Part shown: in pieces, positions 24,348 through 31,927 of the stretch
How the letters are laid out: each line of letters begins with the position of its first letter
How positions within the stretch are numbered: the first letter of the stretch is position 1
Source of the DNA: Candidatus Rokubacteria bacterium RIFCSPLOWO2_02_FULL_73_56
GTDB taxonomy: Bacteria; Methylomirabilota; Methylomirabilia; Rokubacteriales; CSP1-6
Direction: 5' to 3'
Assembly (NCBI GenBank): GCA_001788495.1
Contig: MGCF01000138.1
Span: 1 to 38,293, forward strand
Length of the DNA stretch: 38,293 nucleotides
Program-made: the position numbers and the translations under genes
The notes under the pieces: generated by a model
Told to the model about the DNA's origin: nothing
Database searches by the model: none
What the model saw: the letters and a program-made list of their open reading frames with translations, nothing else

Positions 24348-24383
24348 ATGAACGGATCGGAGGAAGGAGGGCCGGTGGATTGA
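24348..24383 (+). CDS. Candidate 11-residue leader peptide upstream of speH
   Basis: ATG at 24348 with GGAGAGG 8 nt upstream encodes MNGSEEGGPVD and stops at TGA 24381-24383. The stop overlaps the speH TTG start (24380-24382) as TTGA, the same coupling used between speH and speE. The speH ribosome-binding site (GGAGG, 24366-24370) lies inside this ORF, so ribosomes on the leader would cover and then deliver to the speH start. The Gly/Glu-rich peptide resembles no known attenuator. The ORF could be fortuitous, since GGAGGAAGGAGG would encode similar residues in any case. Confidence 0.4.
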   Translation: MNGSEEGGPVD

Positions 24384-24775
24384 ACGCTCTGGGACGACAC
24401 CTGCTGCTCGAGTTGTTCGATTGCGATCCTGACGCCATCAACAACCTCGAGACCGTCAAGGGGGCCTTGGTCGAGGCCGCGAGGCGGGCGCAAGCCACCA
24501 TCGTCGACGTCGTCTTCCACGAGTTCAACCCGTTCGGCATCAGCGGAGTCGTCGTGATCGCCGAGTCCCACCTTTCGATCCACACCTGGCCCGAGTACCG
24601 GTACGCGGCCGTCGACATCTTCTCCTGCGGCGACGTGCTCCAGCCGGAGATCGCGGCCACCTACCTCGTCGAGCAGTTCGCCTCCGAGCGGACCGCGGTG
24701 GTCGACGTCCAGCGCGGCATGTTCCTCAACTCGGCGGTCCCGATCGTCAACAAGAGTCCGGTCGCCGTCAGTTGA
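24380..24775 (+). CDS. speH: S-adenosylmethionine decarboxylase proenzyme, SpeH type
   Basis: A 131-residue class 1b pyruvoyl enzyme making decarboxylated AdoMet, the aminopropyl donor. Starting at the TTG at 24380 (GGAGG 9 nt upstream), the self-cleavage pair falls at Glu62-Ser63 in AESHLSIHTWPE, with His68 and Cys83. This is exactly the numbering I recall for the T. maritima enzyme (Ser63, His68, Cys83) and supports this start over an in-frame ATG at 24314, which would add an Arg-rich, non-family N-terminus. The stop overlaps the speE start (TTGA). Confidence 0.93.
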   Translation: MNALGRHLLLELFDCDPDAINNLETVKGALVEAARRAQATIVDVVFHEFNPFGISGVVVIAESHLSIHTWPEYRYAAVDIFSCGDVLQPEIAATYLVEQFASERTAVVDVQRGMFLNSAVPIVNKSPVAVS

Positions 24776-25692
24776 TCAGTCCGCAGTCCTACAAGTGGTT
24801 CTTCGAGACCACGACCGCCGTCGAGGGGCACATGCACGCCGTCGTGCGGACGCTCGTGGAGACGCAGACCAAGTTCCAGCACGTCGAGATCATGGTCACG
24901 GCCGACTACGGCAAGGCCCTGGTGCTCGACGGGCGGATCCAGTCCAGCCAGGCTGACGAGTTCATCTACCACGAGGCCCTCGTCCACCCCGGCCTGCTGG
25001 CCACCGAGGGCCCCCCGCGGAGCGCCCTGGTCATCGGCGGCGGCGAGGGGGCGACCCTGCGCGAGATCCTGCGCTACCCCTCGATCGAGCGCGCCGTCAT
25101 GGTGGACATCGACGGCGAGGTGGTGGACCTCTGCAAGCAGCACCTGCCCGAGATGCACCAGGGCGCCTTCGAGGACCGGCGGACCGAGCTCCGGCACGAG
25201 GACGCCCGGGCGTACCTGGAGAAGACCGCCGAGCGGTTCGACTTCATCACGGTGGACCTGGTCGAGCCCCTCGAGGCCGGCCCGGCCTGCCTGCTGTTCA
25301 CCAGGGAGTTCTACTCGCTCGTCCGCGACCGGCTCACGCCGGGCGGCACCATGACCATGCAGGCCGGCATGACCAAGGTGGGCGAGCTCGGCTTCTACAC
25401 GGCGATCCACCGGACCCTGCGCGAGGTCTTCCCGGTGGTGGCCGGCTACCAGACCTACGTGTCGTGCTTCGGCACGCCGTGGGGCTTCATCCTGGCCTCG
25501 AAGAAGATCGACCCCTGCCGCCAGCTCGCCCCGGCGGTGGACGCGCTCGTCGCCGAGCGCCTCAAGGGCACCCTCGGCTACTGGGACGGCACCACCCACC
25601 AGCACGCCTTCGCGCTGCCCAAGCACGTCCGCAAGGCGCTGGGCGAGCAGACCCGCATCGTCACCGACGCGCACCCCCTGATCCTCACCTGA
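24772..25692 (+). CDS. speE: Polyamine aminopropyltransferase (spermidine synthase family)
   Basis: A 306-residue cytoplasmic enzyme that transfers the aminopropyl group from decarboxylated AdoMet to putrescine or, in some lineages, agmatine. Motifs are LVLDGRIQSSQADEFIYHE (N-terminal strand domain), ALVIGGGEGATLREIL (cofactor loop), VDIDGEVVDLCK, and ITVDLVEP, where the family normally has a DSTDP-like gatekeeper loop. The acceptor is therefore not certain. The start TTG at 24772 overlaps the speH stop. With SpeH and the divergent arginine decarboxylase it forms a compact polyamine locus. No agmatinase or agmatine deiminase is in the window. Confidence 0.92.
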   Translation: MISPQSYKWFFETTTAVEGHMHAVVRTLVETQTKFQHVEIMVTADYGKALVLDGRIQSSQADEFIYHEALVHPGLLATEGPPRSALVIGGGEGATLREILRYPSIERAVMVDIDGEVVDLCKQHLPEMHQGAFEDRRTELRHEDARAYLEKTAERFDFITVDLVEPLEAGPACLLFTREFYSLVRDRLTPGGTMTMQAGMTKVGELGFYTAIHRTLREVFPVVAGYQTYVSCFGTPWGFILASKKIDPCRQLAPAVDALVAERLKGTLGYWDGTTHQHAFALPKHVRKALGEQTRIVTDAHPLILT

Positions 25693-25706
25693 CGGCGGCG
25701 TCGCAC

Positions 25707-25973
25707 GTGGCGGCCCAGCGAGGCGTCGGGCTGATCCTCCTGGTCGTCGTCGCCGGCCTCGTGGTGGGCTCGCTCCTGGGCGAGCTGCTCGGCGGCCTCC
25801 TGCCCTCCGGCTGGGGCCAGGACCTGCTCACGCGCGGCCCCACGATCGGCCTGACCCCGCCGGTGACCCTCGACCTGCGCTTCCTGGCGCTCACCGTCGG
25901 CCTCGCGCTCAAGGTCAACCTGGTCGGCGTCGTCGGGATCGTCATCGCCGCGCTCACGCTCCGGCGGCTCTGA
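25707..25973 (+). CDS. DUF4321-like small membrane protein
   Basis: An 88-residue protein with two hydrophobic helices: GVGLILLVVVAGLVVGSLLG near the N-terminus and FLALTVGLALKVNLVGVVGIV near the C-terminus, separated by a Gly/Pro-rich polar loop. This layout matches DUF4321, which I recall lying next to maf in several lineages; the role is unknown. The start is the GTG at 25707; a CTG at 25689 overlapping the speE stop (CTGA) is also conceivable. maf follows 7 nt after the stop. Confidence 0.75.
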   Translation: MAAQRGVGLILLVVVAGLVVGSLLGELLGGLLPSGWGQDLLTRGPTIGLTPPVTLDLRFLALTVGLALKVNLVGVVGIVIAALTLRRL

Positions 25974-25980
25974 GCCGCCG

Positions 25981-26562
25981 GTGCTGATCCTGGCGTCGGC
26001 CTCGCCCAGGCGGCGCGAGCTGCTCCGGCGGATCTGTCCCGACTTCGCGGTCGAGGCGAGCGACGTGGACGAGACGCTCGACGCCGGCCCCATCGCCCCG
26101 GCCGTGGCCGCGCTCGCCCTGCGGAAGGCGCGCGCCGTCGCCCGGCGCGCCGGCCGGGGCGTCGTGCTGGCCGCGGACACGGTCGTCGTGCTCGGCGGCG
26201 AGGTGCTCGGCAAGCCGGCGGGGCCCGCCGAGGCGCGGGCGATGCTCCGCCGCCTGCGCGGCCGGGGGCACGAGGTCTGGACCGGCGTGGCCGTCGTCGA
26301 CGCCGCGACCGGGCGCGCGGCCTCCGCCACGGCGCGCACGCGGGTGCTGATGGCGGGCTACCCGGAGGCGACGCTCGACGCCTACGTGGCGAGCGGCGCG
26401 CCGCTCGACAAGGCGGGCGCCTACGCGATCCAGGACCTGGGCGGGCGCCTCGTGGACGGGCTCGTGGGCTCCTACACCAACGTCGTCGGGCTCCCCGTCG
26501 AGGCGGCGCGGCGGCTGCTGGCGGGGTTCGGCCTGCCCGTCAGCGCGCCGGCCGCGCCTTGA
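25981..26562 (+). CDS. maf: Maf family nucleoside triphosphate pyrophosphatase
   Basis: A 193-residue cytoplasmic house-cleaning enzyme that hydrolyses non-canonical or excess nucleoside triphosphates to monophosphates. Family motifs are LILASASPRRRELL at the N-terminus, VDET, VLAADTVVVLGGEVLGKP, and DKAGAYAIQDLGGRLVDGLVGSYTNVVGLP, quoted here in part (DKAGAYAIQD and GSYTNVVGLP). The length is normal. The start is the GTG at 25981. The 3' end overlaps the convergent solute-binding-protein gene by 23 bp. Confidence 0.94.
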   Translation: MLILASASPRRRELLRRICPDFAVEASDVDETLDAGPIAPAVAALALRKARAVARRAGRGVVLAADTVVVLGGEVLGKPAGPAEARAMLRRLRGRGHEVWTGVAVVDAATGRAASATARTRVLMAGYPEATLDAYVASGAPLDKAGAYAIQDLGGRLVDGLVGSYTNVVGLPVEAARRLLAGFGLPVSAPAAP

Positions 26563-27538
26563 GCGCGCTCCGGAGGGGCTCGAGGTGAAGCAGCCGCTCG
26601 GCGCCGGGGATCCGCAGGCTCACGGGCAGGGGCGTGTGCGAGCGCACGATCACGATCGTCTGCTTCACCTGCTCGGTGGACACGAGGCCGTCCGGCAGCC
26701 AGAGGTCCCGGCTCGCCGCGAGCCGCGCCTCGAACTCCGTCGGGGCCCCGACGACACGCGCCGGGAGCCCGGCGCCGAGCGCCTCGGCGCCGGCCGTGCG
26801 CAGGCGCGCCACGGCGGCCAGGAGCGCCCGCGCGACGCGGGCGAGGTCGGCGTCCGCCGGGCGGCGGTCGGCGCGCGCGAAGACGGCCGCGTTCACGCTC
26901 CCGGCGCCGAGGGCTCGGGCGACGGCCGCGGGCGTCCGGAAATCGGCGAGGAGCCTGGCGCGGCCCTCCGCGAGGAGCCGCGTCGCGTCGGGCTCGTACG
27001 CGAGCCCGGCGTGGATCTCGCCCGCCTCGAGCGCGGCGACGAGGCCGCGGGTGCCGACGCTCACGACGTGGAGCTGGGCCACGCTGATCCCCGCCCGGGC
27101 CAGGAGCCAGCCGAGCCACGCGTGCTCGGGCGCGCCGGGCGTCGAGACGCCGACGCGGAGGCCCGCGAGGTCGTCCACGACGCGCACCGCCGCGGCCTGG
27201 GCGGCGCCGACGACGAGCGCGCAGGGCGGCGCCGCCGTGAGGCCGAAGACCAGGCTCGCGTGCTGGGTCGGCTGGCGCGGGCCGAAGCGCAGCATCGCCT
27301 CGAGCGTGGTGGCGGCCAGGTCCGCCTGCCCCTGGGCGAGCGCCTCGGCCGCGCCCGACTCCGCGCGCGTCGTCCGGAGCCGCACGTCGAGCCCCTCGCG
27401 CGCGAAGTCGCCCTCGGCGGCCGCGACGCGCAGCGGCAGGTACTGCGGTGACGTCGCGGGCCCGCTCACCGCGACGACCAGCGTCTGGAGCAGGACGATG
27501 AGCCCGAGCATCCGCCTAGCGCCCCGCGACCGGGTCAA
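26540..27538 (-). CDS. ABC transporter solute-binding protein (NMT1/SsuA-like), orphan
   Basis: A 332-residue secreted protein with a signal peptide (basic n-region MTRSRGARR, hydrophobic LGLIVLLQTLVVAVSG). The mature part begins with the NMT1/SsuA-type pattern: YLPLRVAAAEGDFAREGLDVRLRT (cut here to YLPLRVAAAEG and FAREGLDV), ADLAATTLEAML, and LAGLRVGVSTPGAPEHAWL. Such proteins bind sulfonates, thiamine precursors, bicarbonate or similar small ligands; the ligand is unknown. No permease or ATPase is adjacent. The TTG at 27538 is preferred for its basic n-region; ATG 27511 is the alternative. Its 5' end overlaps the divergent HhH glycosylase gene. Confidence 0.85.
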   Translation of the reverse strand: MTRSRGARRMLGLIVLLQTLVVAVSGPATSPQYLPLRVAAAEGDFAREGLDVRLRTTRAESGAAEALAQGQADLAATTLEAMLRFGPRQPTQHASLVFGLTAAPPCALVVGAAQAAAVRVVDDLAGLRVGVSTPGAPEHAWLGWLLARAGISVAQLHVVSVGTRGLVAALEAGEIHAGLAYEPDATRLLAEGRARLLADFRTPAAVARALGAGSVNAAVFARADRRPADADLARVARALLAAVARLRTAGAEALGAGLPARVVGAPTEFEARLAASRDLWLPDGLVSTEQVKQTIVIVRSHTPLPVSLRIPGAERLLHLEPLRSALKARPAR

Positions 27539-28193
27539 GGCGCGGCTGCTGCGCCTGTACCGGGCGCTCGAGCGGCGCTACGGCCCGCAGCGCTGGTGGC
27601 CCGGCCGGACGCCCTACGAGGTCGCGCTGGGCGCCGTCCTCACCCAGCACACCGCCTGGCCGAGCGCCGCGCGCGCGGTGGCCGCGCTCCGCGCCGCGGG
27701 CCTGCTCCGGCCGCGCCGGCTCGCGGCGACGCGGGCGCCGGCGCTCGCCCGGGTGATCCGCCCGGCGGGCACGCCGCGCCTCAAGGCGCGCCGGCTCCTG
27801 GCGCTCACGCGCTGGCTGCTCCTGCGCGCCGGCGGACGCTTCGCGCCGCTGGCGCGGCTGCCGCTCGGCCCGCTCCGCCGCGAGCTGCTCGCGGTCCAAG
27901 GCCTCGGCCCCGAGACGACCGACGCGATCCTGCTCTACGCGGCCGGCCGGCCGGTCTTCGTCGCCGACGCCTACGCGCGGCGCGTGCTGGCCCGCCACCG
28001 GCTGCTCGGCCGCCGGGCGGGCTACGCGGAGGCCCGGCGCGTCGTGGAGGCGCACCTGCCGTCCGACCCGGCGCTCTTCAACGAGCTGCACGCGCTCCTC
28101 GTGGCGGTGGGCAAGGCGCACTGCCGGACGCGGCCGCGCTGCGACGGCTGCCCGCTGCGCTTCGACCTGCGCGGCCGCCCGCCGGCCGGCTGA
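27498..28193 (+). CDS. Endonuclease III-like HhH-GPD DNA glycosylase
   Basis: A 231-residue base-excision-repair-type protein. ALGAVLTQHTAW is the N-terminal helix motif, VQGLGPETTDAILLYA the helix-hairpin-helix, and VADAYARRV carries the catalytic aspartate. The lysine that classical Nth has in GRKT is a glutamate (GPET), so it should act as a monofunctional glycosylase if active. The C-terminal cluster motif has three cysteines (CRTRPRCDGC); the fourth expected cysteine is missing. This GPET subgroup is known as endonuclease-III-related; the substrate is not established here. The ATG at 27498 has GGAG 8 nt upstream. Confidence 0.85.
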   Translation: MSPSIRLAPRDRVKARLLRLYRALERRYGPQRWWPGRTPYEVALGAVLTQHTAWPSAARAVAALRAAGLLRPRRLAATRAPALARVIRPAGTPRLKARRLLALTRWLLLRAGGRFAPLARLPLGPLRRELLAVQGLGPETTDAILLYAAGRPVFVADAYARRVLARHRLLGRRAGYAEARRVVEAHLPSDPALFNELHALLVAVGKAHCRTRPRCDGCPLRFDLRGRPPAG

Positions 28194-28195
28194 GC

Positions 28196-29308
28196 TCACG
28201 CCGCCTCCGCCAGGAGCGCCGCGAGGCGCTCGGCGGCGTCGGGAACGGCCAGGCGCCGCGCGCGCTCGCCCATCTCCTTGAGCCGGGCCGGGTCGGCGAG
28301 CAGCGCGCCCACCTCGGCGAGCAGGCGCGCGGGCGTGAGCGCGGCCTGCGGGAGCACGACGGCGCCGCCGGCGTGCTCGACCAGCCGGGCGTTGGCCGTC
28401 TGCTCGTCGCCCCGCGTGCCGGGCAGCGGGACGTAGAGGGCGGGCAGGCCGAGCTGGCAGCACTCGTTCACGGTGCCGGCGCCCGCGCGCGCCACGACGA
28501 GCGCGGCGGCGGCGTAGATCCCCGCCAGCTCGGCGCCGACCCAGGGCACGACCGCGTAGCGCCGCCGGAGCGCCTCGGACAGGGCCGCCCGGCGCGCCTC
28601 GAGCCACGCCCGGTCGCCCGTCGCCGGGTTGTCCCCGCACTGGTGGATCACCTGGGCGCGCTCGAGGAGCGGCCCGAGCGTCTCGCCGACGGCGCGGTTG
28701 ATCCGCTGGGCGCCCTGCGCGCCGCCCGTGACGTAGACGAGCGGCAGCGCCGCGTCGAGGCCGAAGCGGGCGGCGGCGTCGGCGGGCGCGCGGCCGCGCA
28801 GCTCGGGGCGGAGCGGGTTGCCCGTCAGGACGACCTTGCGCGCCGGGAAGTGCCCGGCGCTCGCCGCGAACGTGACGGCGACCCGGCGGGCGAGCCGCGC
28901 GCCCAGGCGGCTGGCGAGCCCGGGCACCGCGGTCTGCTCGTGCAGGACGATCGGGATGCCGCGCGCGGCCGCCGCGAGCATGACCGGCACGGCGACGTAA
29001 CCGCCTGTCGCGAGCACGACGCCCGGGCGCAGGCGCCCGAGGATGGTGAAGGCGGCGACGACGCCCGCGGGCACGCGCACGAGCAGGTCGACCACGTTGC
29101 GCCAGGCGAAGGGGCGCCGGAGCTTGCCCGTCGGGATCGCGTAGTAGGGGATGCCGGCCTCGGGCACGCGCCGGGCCTCGAGGCCCGTGCGCGAGCCGAT
29201 CCACGCGCAGCCCAGGCCGCGGGCCGCGAGGAGCGGGGCGACGGCGAGGCCCGGGCTCGTGTGCCCGCCGGTGCCGCCGCCCGCGATGAGGATGTCAGGG
29301 GGCGGCAC
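28196..29308 (-). CDS. murG: UDP-GlcNAc:undecaprenyl-pyrophosphoryl-MurNAc-pentapeptide transferase MurG
   Basis: A 370-residue glycosyltransferase converting lipid I to lipid II on the inner face of the membrane. The N-terminal GT-B domain begins ILIAGGGTGGHTSPGLAVA, with the GGTGGH motif; GVVLATGGYVAVP and LHEQTAVPGL follow. The C-terminal UDP-GlcNAc domain has VTGGAQGAQRIN, QCGD, ARAGAGTVNEC and PLPGTRGDEQTANA. The start GTG at 29308 overlaps the end of ddl by 14 bp, so the two are cotranscribed. No other dcw-cluster gene is present. The stop is 2 nt from the convergent glycosylase stop. Confidence 0.95.
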   Translation of the reverse strand: MPPPDILIAGGGTGGHTSPGLAVAPLLAARGLGCAWIGSRTGLEARRVPEAGIPYYAIPTGKLRRPFAWRNVVDLLVRVPAGVVAAFTILGRLRPGVVLATGGYVAVPVMLAAAARGIPIVLHEQTAVPGLASRLGARLARRVAVTFAASAGHFPARKVVLTGNPLRPELRGRAPADAAARFGLDAALPLVYVTGGAQGAQRINRAVGETLGPLLERAQVIHQCGDNPATGDRAWLEARRAALSEALRRRYAVVPWVGAELAGIYAAAALVVARAGAGTVNECCQLGLPALYVPLPGTRGDEQTANARLVEHAGGAVVLPQAALTPARLLAEVGALLADPARLKEMGERARRLAVPDAAERLAALLAEAA

Positions 29309-30422
29309 CCTGGTCCTGGTGGCGCTCGAGGGCCAGGGCGAGCAGCCGGTCCACGAGGTCGGCGTAGGCGAGCCCCGAGGCCTCCCACATCCGCGCGTAG
29401 CCGCTCGTCGCCGTGAACCCCGGGATCGTGTTGATCTCGTTGACGAGGATGCGCCCGTCCTCGAGGAAGAAGTCCACGCGCGCCATGCCCGCGCAGTCGA
29501 TCGCGCGGAAGGCCGCCACCGCCAGGTCCTGGAAGCGCCGGGTCTCGGCGGGCGTGACCGGCGCGGGGACGGTGAGCCGCGCCTGGCCCTCGGCGTACTT
29601 GGTCGCGTAGTCGTACCACTCGCCGCCGTAGGTGATCTCGCCGGGCCGGGAGGCGACGGGCTCGTCGTTGCCGAGCACGCTCACCTCGATCTCGCGCCCG
29701 CGCACGGCGCGCTCGACCAGGAGCTTCCGGTCGTGGCGCGCGGCCTCGTCGAGCGCCCCCGGCAGGGCGGCGGCGTCCGGGACCCGGCTGATGCCGACCG
29801 ACGAGCCGAGGTTCGAGGGCTTGACGAAGCAGGGGAAGCCGATCGCCTCGCTGACCCGGCGCGCGACGGCCGCGGGCGCCTGCCGCCACTCGCGGCGCCG
29901 CACGAGCACGTGCTCGACGACGGGCAGGCCGTGCGCGCGGAAGACGGTCTTCATCATCGCCTTGTCCATCCCGACGGCCGAGGCGAGGACGCCGGCGCCG
30001 ACGTAGGGCACGTCGGCCAGCTCGAGGAGGCCCTGGATCGTGCCGTCCTCGCCGTAGGGTCCGTGCAGCGCGATGAAGACGACGTCGAGGCCCTGGCGCA
30101 GCTCGGCCGGGAGCCCGCCGGCCGGCTCGGCGCGCACCAGCCCGGCCGTCGCCTGGGCGTCCACCGCCTCGGCGCGGTCGGCGAGCGCCTTCTTCACGGC
30201 GGCGGCGGCGTCGTCGGACGGCAGCGCCACGCGCGCCTCGGCCGCGAGCGCGCGCAGCGGGTCGCCGCCGACGAGCCAGCGGCCGTCGCGGGTGACGCCG
30301 AGGGGGACCACGGCGTGGCCGTGCGCCTCGAGGGCCGCGATCACCGACGCGGCGGAGGCGAGGGAGACCTCGTGCTCGCCGGAGCGGCCGCCGAAGATCA
30401 CGCCGACGCGCAGGCGCGGCAT
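29295..30422 (-). CDS. ddl: D-alanine--D-alanine ligase
   Basis: A 375-residue ATP-grasp enzyme making the D-Ala-D-Ala dipeptide for peptidoglycan. The N-terminus VGVIFGGRSGEHEVSLASA is diagnostic; FIALHGPYGEDGTIQGLLEL, YVGAGVLASAVGMDKAMMK (shown in parts), FVKPSNLGSSVGIS and LVNEINTIPGFTATSGY follow. The start ATG at 30422 is 7 nt downstream of a TAGAAT box and has no Shine-Dalgarno. It is followed by murG with a 14-bp overlap. Confidence 0.95.
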   Translation of the reverse strand: MPRLRVGVIFGGRSGEHEVSLASAASVIAALEAHGHAVVPLGVTRDGRWLVGGDPLRALAAEARVALPSDDAAAAVKKALADRAEAVDAQATAGLVRAEPAGGLPAELRQGLDVVFIALHGPYGEDGTIQGLLELADVPYVGAGVLASAVGMDKAMMKTVFRAHGLPVVEHVLVRRREWRQAPAAVARRVSEAIGFPCFVKPSNLGSSVGISRVPDAAALPGALDEAARHDRKLLVERAVRGREIEVSVLGNDEPVASRPGEITYGGEWYDYATKYAEGQARLTVPAPVTPAETRRFQDLAVAAFRAIDCAGMARVDFFLEDGRILVNEINTIPGFTATSGYARMWEASGLAYADLVDRLLALALERHQDQGAAP

Positions 30423-30428
30423 GCGGGG

Positions 30429-30435
30429 TATTCTA
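30429..30435. promoter_or_regulatory. Shared divergent -10-like sequence between ddl and the O-antigen ligase gene
   Basis: Minus strand TAGAAT (30435-30430) ends 7 nt before the ddl ATG. Plus strand TATTCT (30429-30434) ends 9 nt before the ligase GTG. The start codons are only 21 bp apart, so both transcripts would be essentially leaderless and mutually exclusive. Confidence 0.4.
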
Positions 30436-30443
30436 GCAGGACA

Positions 30444-31688
30444 GTGCTCACCGCCTTCGCGGATCGCGCGCGGCCGGTCCTGCTCGTCGTCCTGCTCGCG
30501 GCGCTCGCCACGTCGATCACGGCGATCCAGATCGTCGCCGCGCTGCTCGGCCTCGCCCTGCTCGTGCGCCTGCGCGCGCCGGCGGCGCGGCGGCGGTTCC
30601 GCGCGCCCCTCGCGGCCCCCGTGCTCGCGTTCGCCGCGGTCTCGCTCGCCTCGGCCGTGGGGGCGCGCGAGCCGTGGGACGCGCTCGACCGGGCGCTCGG
30701 GGTGGTCTGGCTCGCGCTCCTCTGGGCGGTGCTCGACGCCTTCCAGGACGCGGCCCACGTCCGGCGCGCGCTCGGCGTCTTCTTCGCCGCGGTCGCGGTC
30801 GCCTCGACCTACGCCCTCGTGCAGACCTGGGCCTGCACCACGAGCGTCCCGCTGCCCGACTGGGCGGGCGCGCTGCTCAAGGTCCGGCTCGAGCACTGCC
30901 GCGTCACGCAGCCGTTCCGCGCCAAGGGCTTCTTCAGCATCTACATGACCTTCGCGGGGACCCTCACCGTCGCGCTGGCGCTGGCGCTGGCGCGCCTCGC
31001 GCAGGGCGCCGGGGGCGCCTGGCGCGCGCTGCCGCCGACCGTGCTCGCGCTGGTCGCCCTCGGGCTCACGCTCGTGCGCAGCGCGTGGCTCGGCTGCGCC
31101 GCCGCGATCGGGCTCCTCGTCGTCCTGAGCCGGCGGCTGGCGCTGGTCCTGCCGATCGTGGGCGCGATCGTGGTGGCGCTCAGCGTGCACTCGCCGTTCC
31201 AGGCGCGGCTCTTCTCCACGCTCGATCCCACGGAGAGCACCGCGCGCGAGCGCCTGCATCTCTGGCGCGCGGGCGGCCGCATGCTGCGCGAGGCGCCGCT
31301 CCTCGGCCTCGGGCCGGGCGCCGTGCGCCGCCACTACCCCGAGTACAAGGACCCGGAGGGCGTGCGCACGCACACGAGCCACCTCCACAACAACCTCGTC
31401 CAGATCGCCGCGGAGCGCGGCCTCCTCGGGCTCGCCGCGTGGCTCTGGATCTGGGTGGCCTTCTACCGGCGCGCGGCCGGGATCTACCGCGCGCTGCCGC
31501 GCGCGCGCGCCGACGACCGCGCGCTCGTCGCGGGCAGCCTCGCGGCGGTGACCGGGTTCCTCGTGATGGGGCTCTTCGAGTACAACTTCGGCGACGCCGA
31601 GGTGCTCGACCTCGTGCTGGTCGTGATGGCGTTCCCGTTCGTCGTCGCCCGCGACGCGGCGCCGGCGGCTCCAGGGACCGTCGCCTGA
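30444..31688 (+). CDS. O-antigen ligase/polymerase-like membrane protein
   Basis: A 414-residue polytopic inner-membrane protein with about 10-12 hydrophobic segments and a large periplasmic loop. It carries the Wzy_C/WaaL-type signature: GLGPGAVRRHYPEY and then SHLHNNLVQIAAERGLLGL, containing the conserved H...N and E-R-G residues. The family joins O-antigen or other glycans to lipid A core, or polymerises repeat units. No glycosyltransferase cluster is adjacent, so the glycan is unknown. The start is the GTG at 30444, without a Shine-Dalgarno. It is convergent with the small membrane protein gene at 31928. Confidence 0.85.
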   Translation: MLTAFADRARPVLLVVLLAALATSITAIQIVAALLGLALLVRLRAPAARRRFRAPLAAPVLAFAAVSLASAVGAREPWDALDRALGVVWLALLWAVLDAFQDAAHVRRALGVFFAAVAVASTYALVQTWACTTSVPLPDWAGALLKVRLEHCRVTQPFRAKGFFSIYMTFAGTLTVALALALARLAQGAGGAWRALPPTVLALVALGLTLVRSAWLGCAAAIGLLVVLSRRLALVLPIVGAIVVALSVHSPFQARLFSTLDPTESTARERLHLWRAGGRMLREAPLLGLGPGAVRRHYPEYKDPEGVRTHTSHLHNNLVQIAAERGLLGLAAWLWIWVAFYRRAAGIYRALPRARADDRALVAGSLAAVTGFLVMGLFEYNFGDAEVLDLVLVVMAFPFVVARDAAPAAPGTVA

Positions 31689-31743
31689 CTTTGTTCTCGG
31701 TCGTCGCCGTCCACGAATTCATGCGACCGGTCGCCGCGTGACC

Positions 31744-31896
31744 GGCCGCCAGGCGCGGGCGGGAGGGGTCAACGGGGACCCGTTCCCGCCACGTGGGCGG
31801 CGGGCCCCGAGCGCGCGGATGGAGCCCCGCCACAACGGGCCAGGCGGACGCGTGCCGCGTGGTCCCGTCGACCCCTCCCGCCCGCGCCTGGCGGCC
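31744..31896. repeat. Intergenic element with a 27-bp perfect inverted repeat
   Basis: Positions 31744-31770 and 31870-31896 are perfect reverse complements over 27 bp; the pairing continues imperfectly inward. The 99-bp centre contains further small palindromes such as CCGCC-ACGTG-GGCGG. It fills most of the 239-bp gap between two convergent genes. No coding potential or T-run is evident. It could be a small nonautonomous transposable element or a bidirectional terminator. It does not share obvious sequence with the element at 35799-36000. Confidence 0.75.
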
Positions 31897-31927
31897 CGGA
31901 CTCCACGTGCTCTTCGAGAACGGAATA

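Noticed and set aside
24314-24380. Longer SpeH starting at ATG 24314
   Set aside because: It adds an Arg-rich segment foreign to the family, has no ribosome-binding site, and shifts the Ser63/His68/Cys83 numbering that fits the TTG start exactly.
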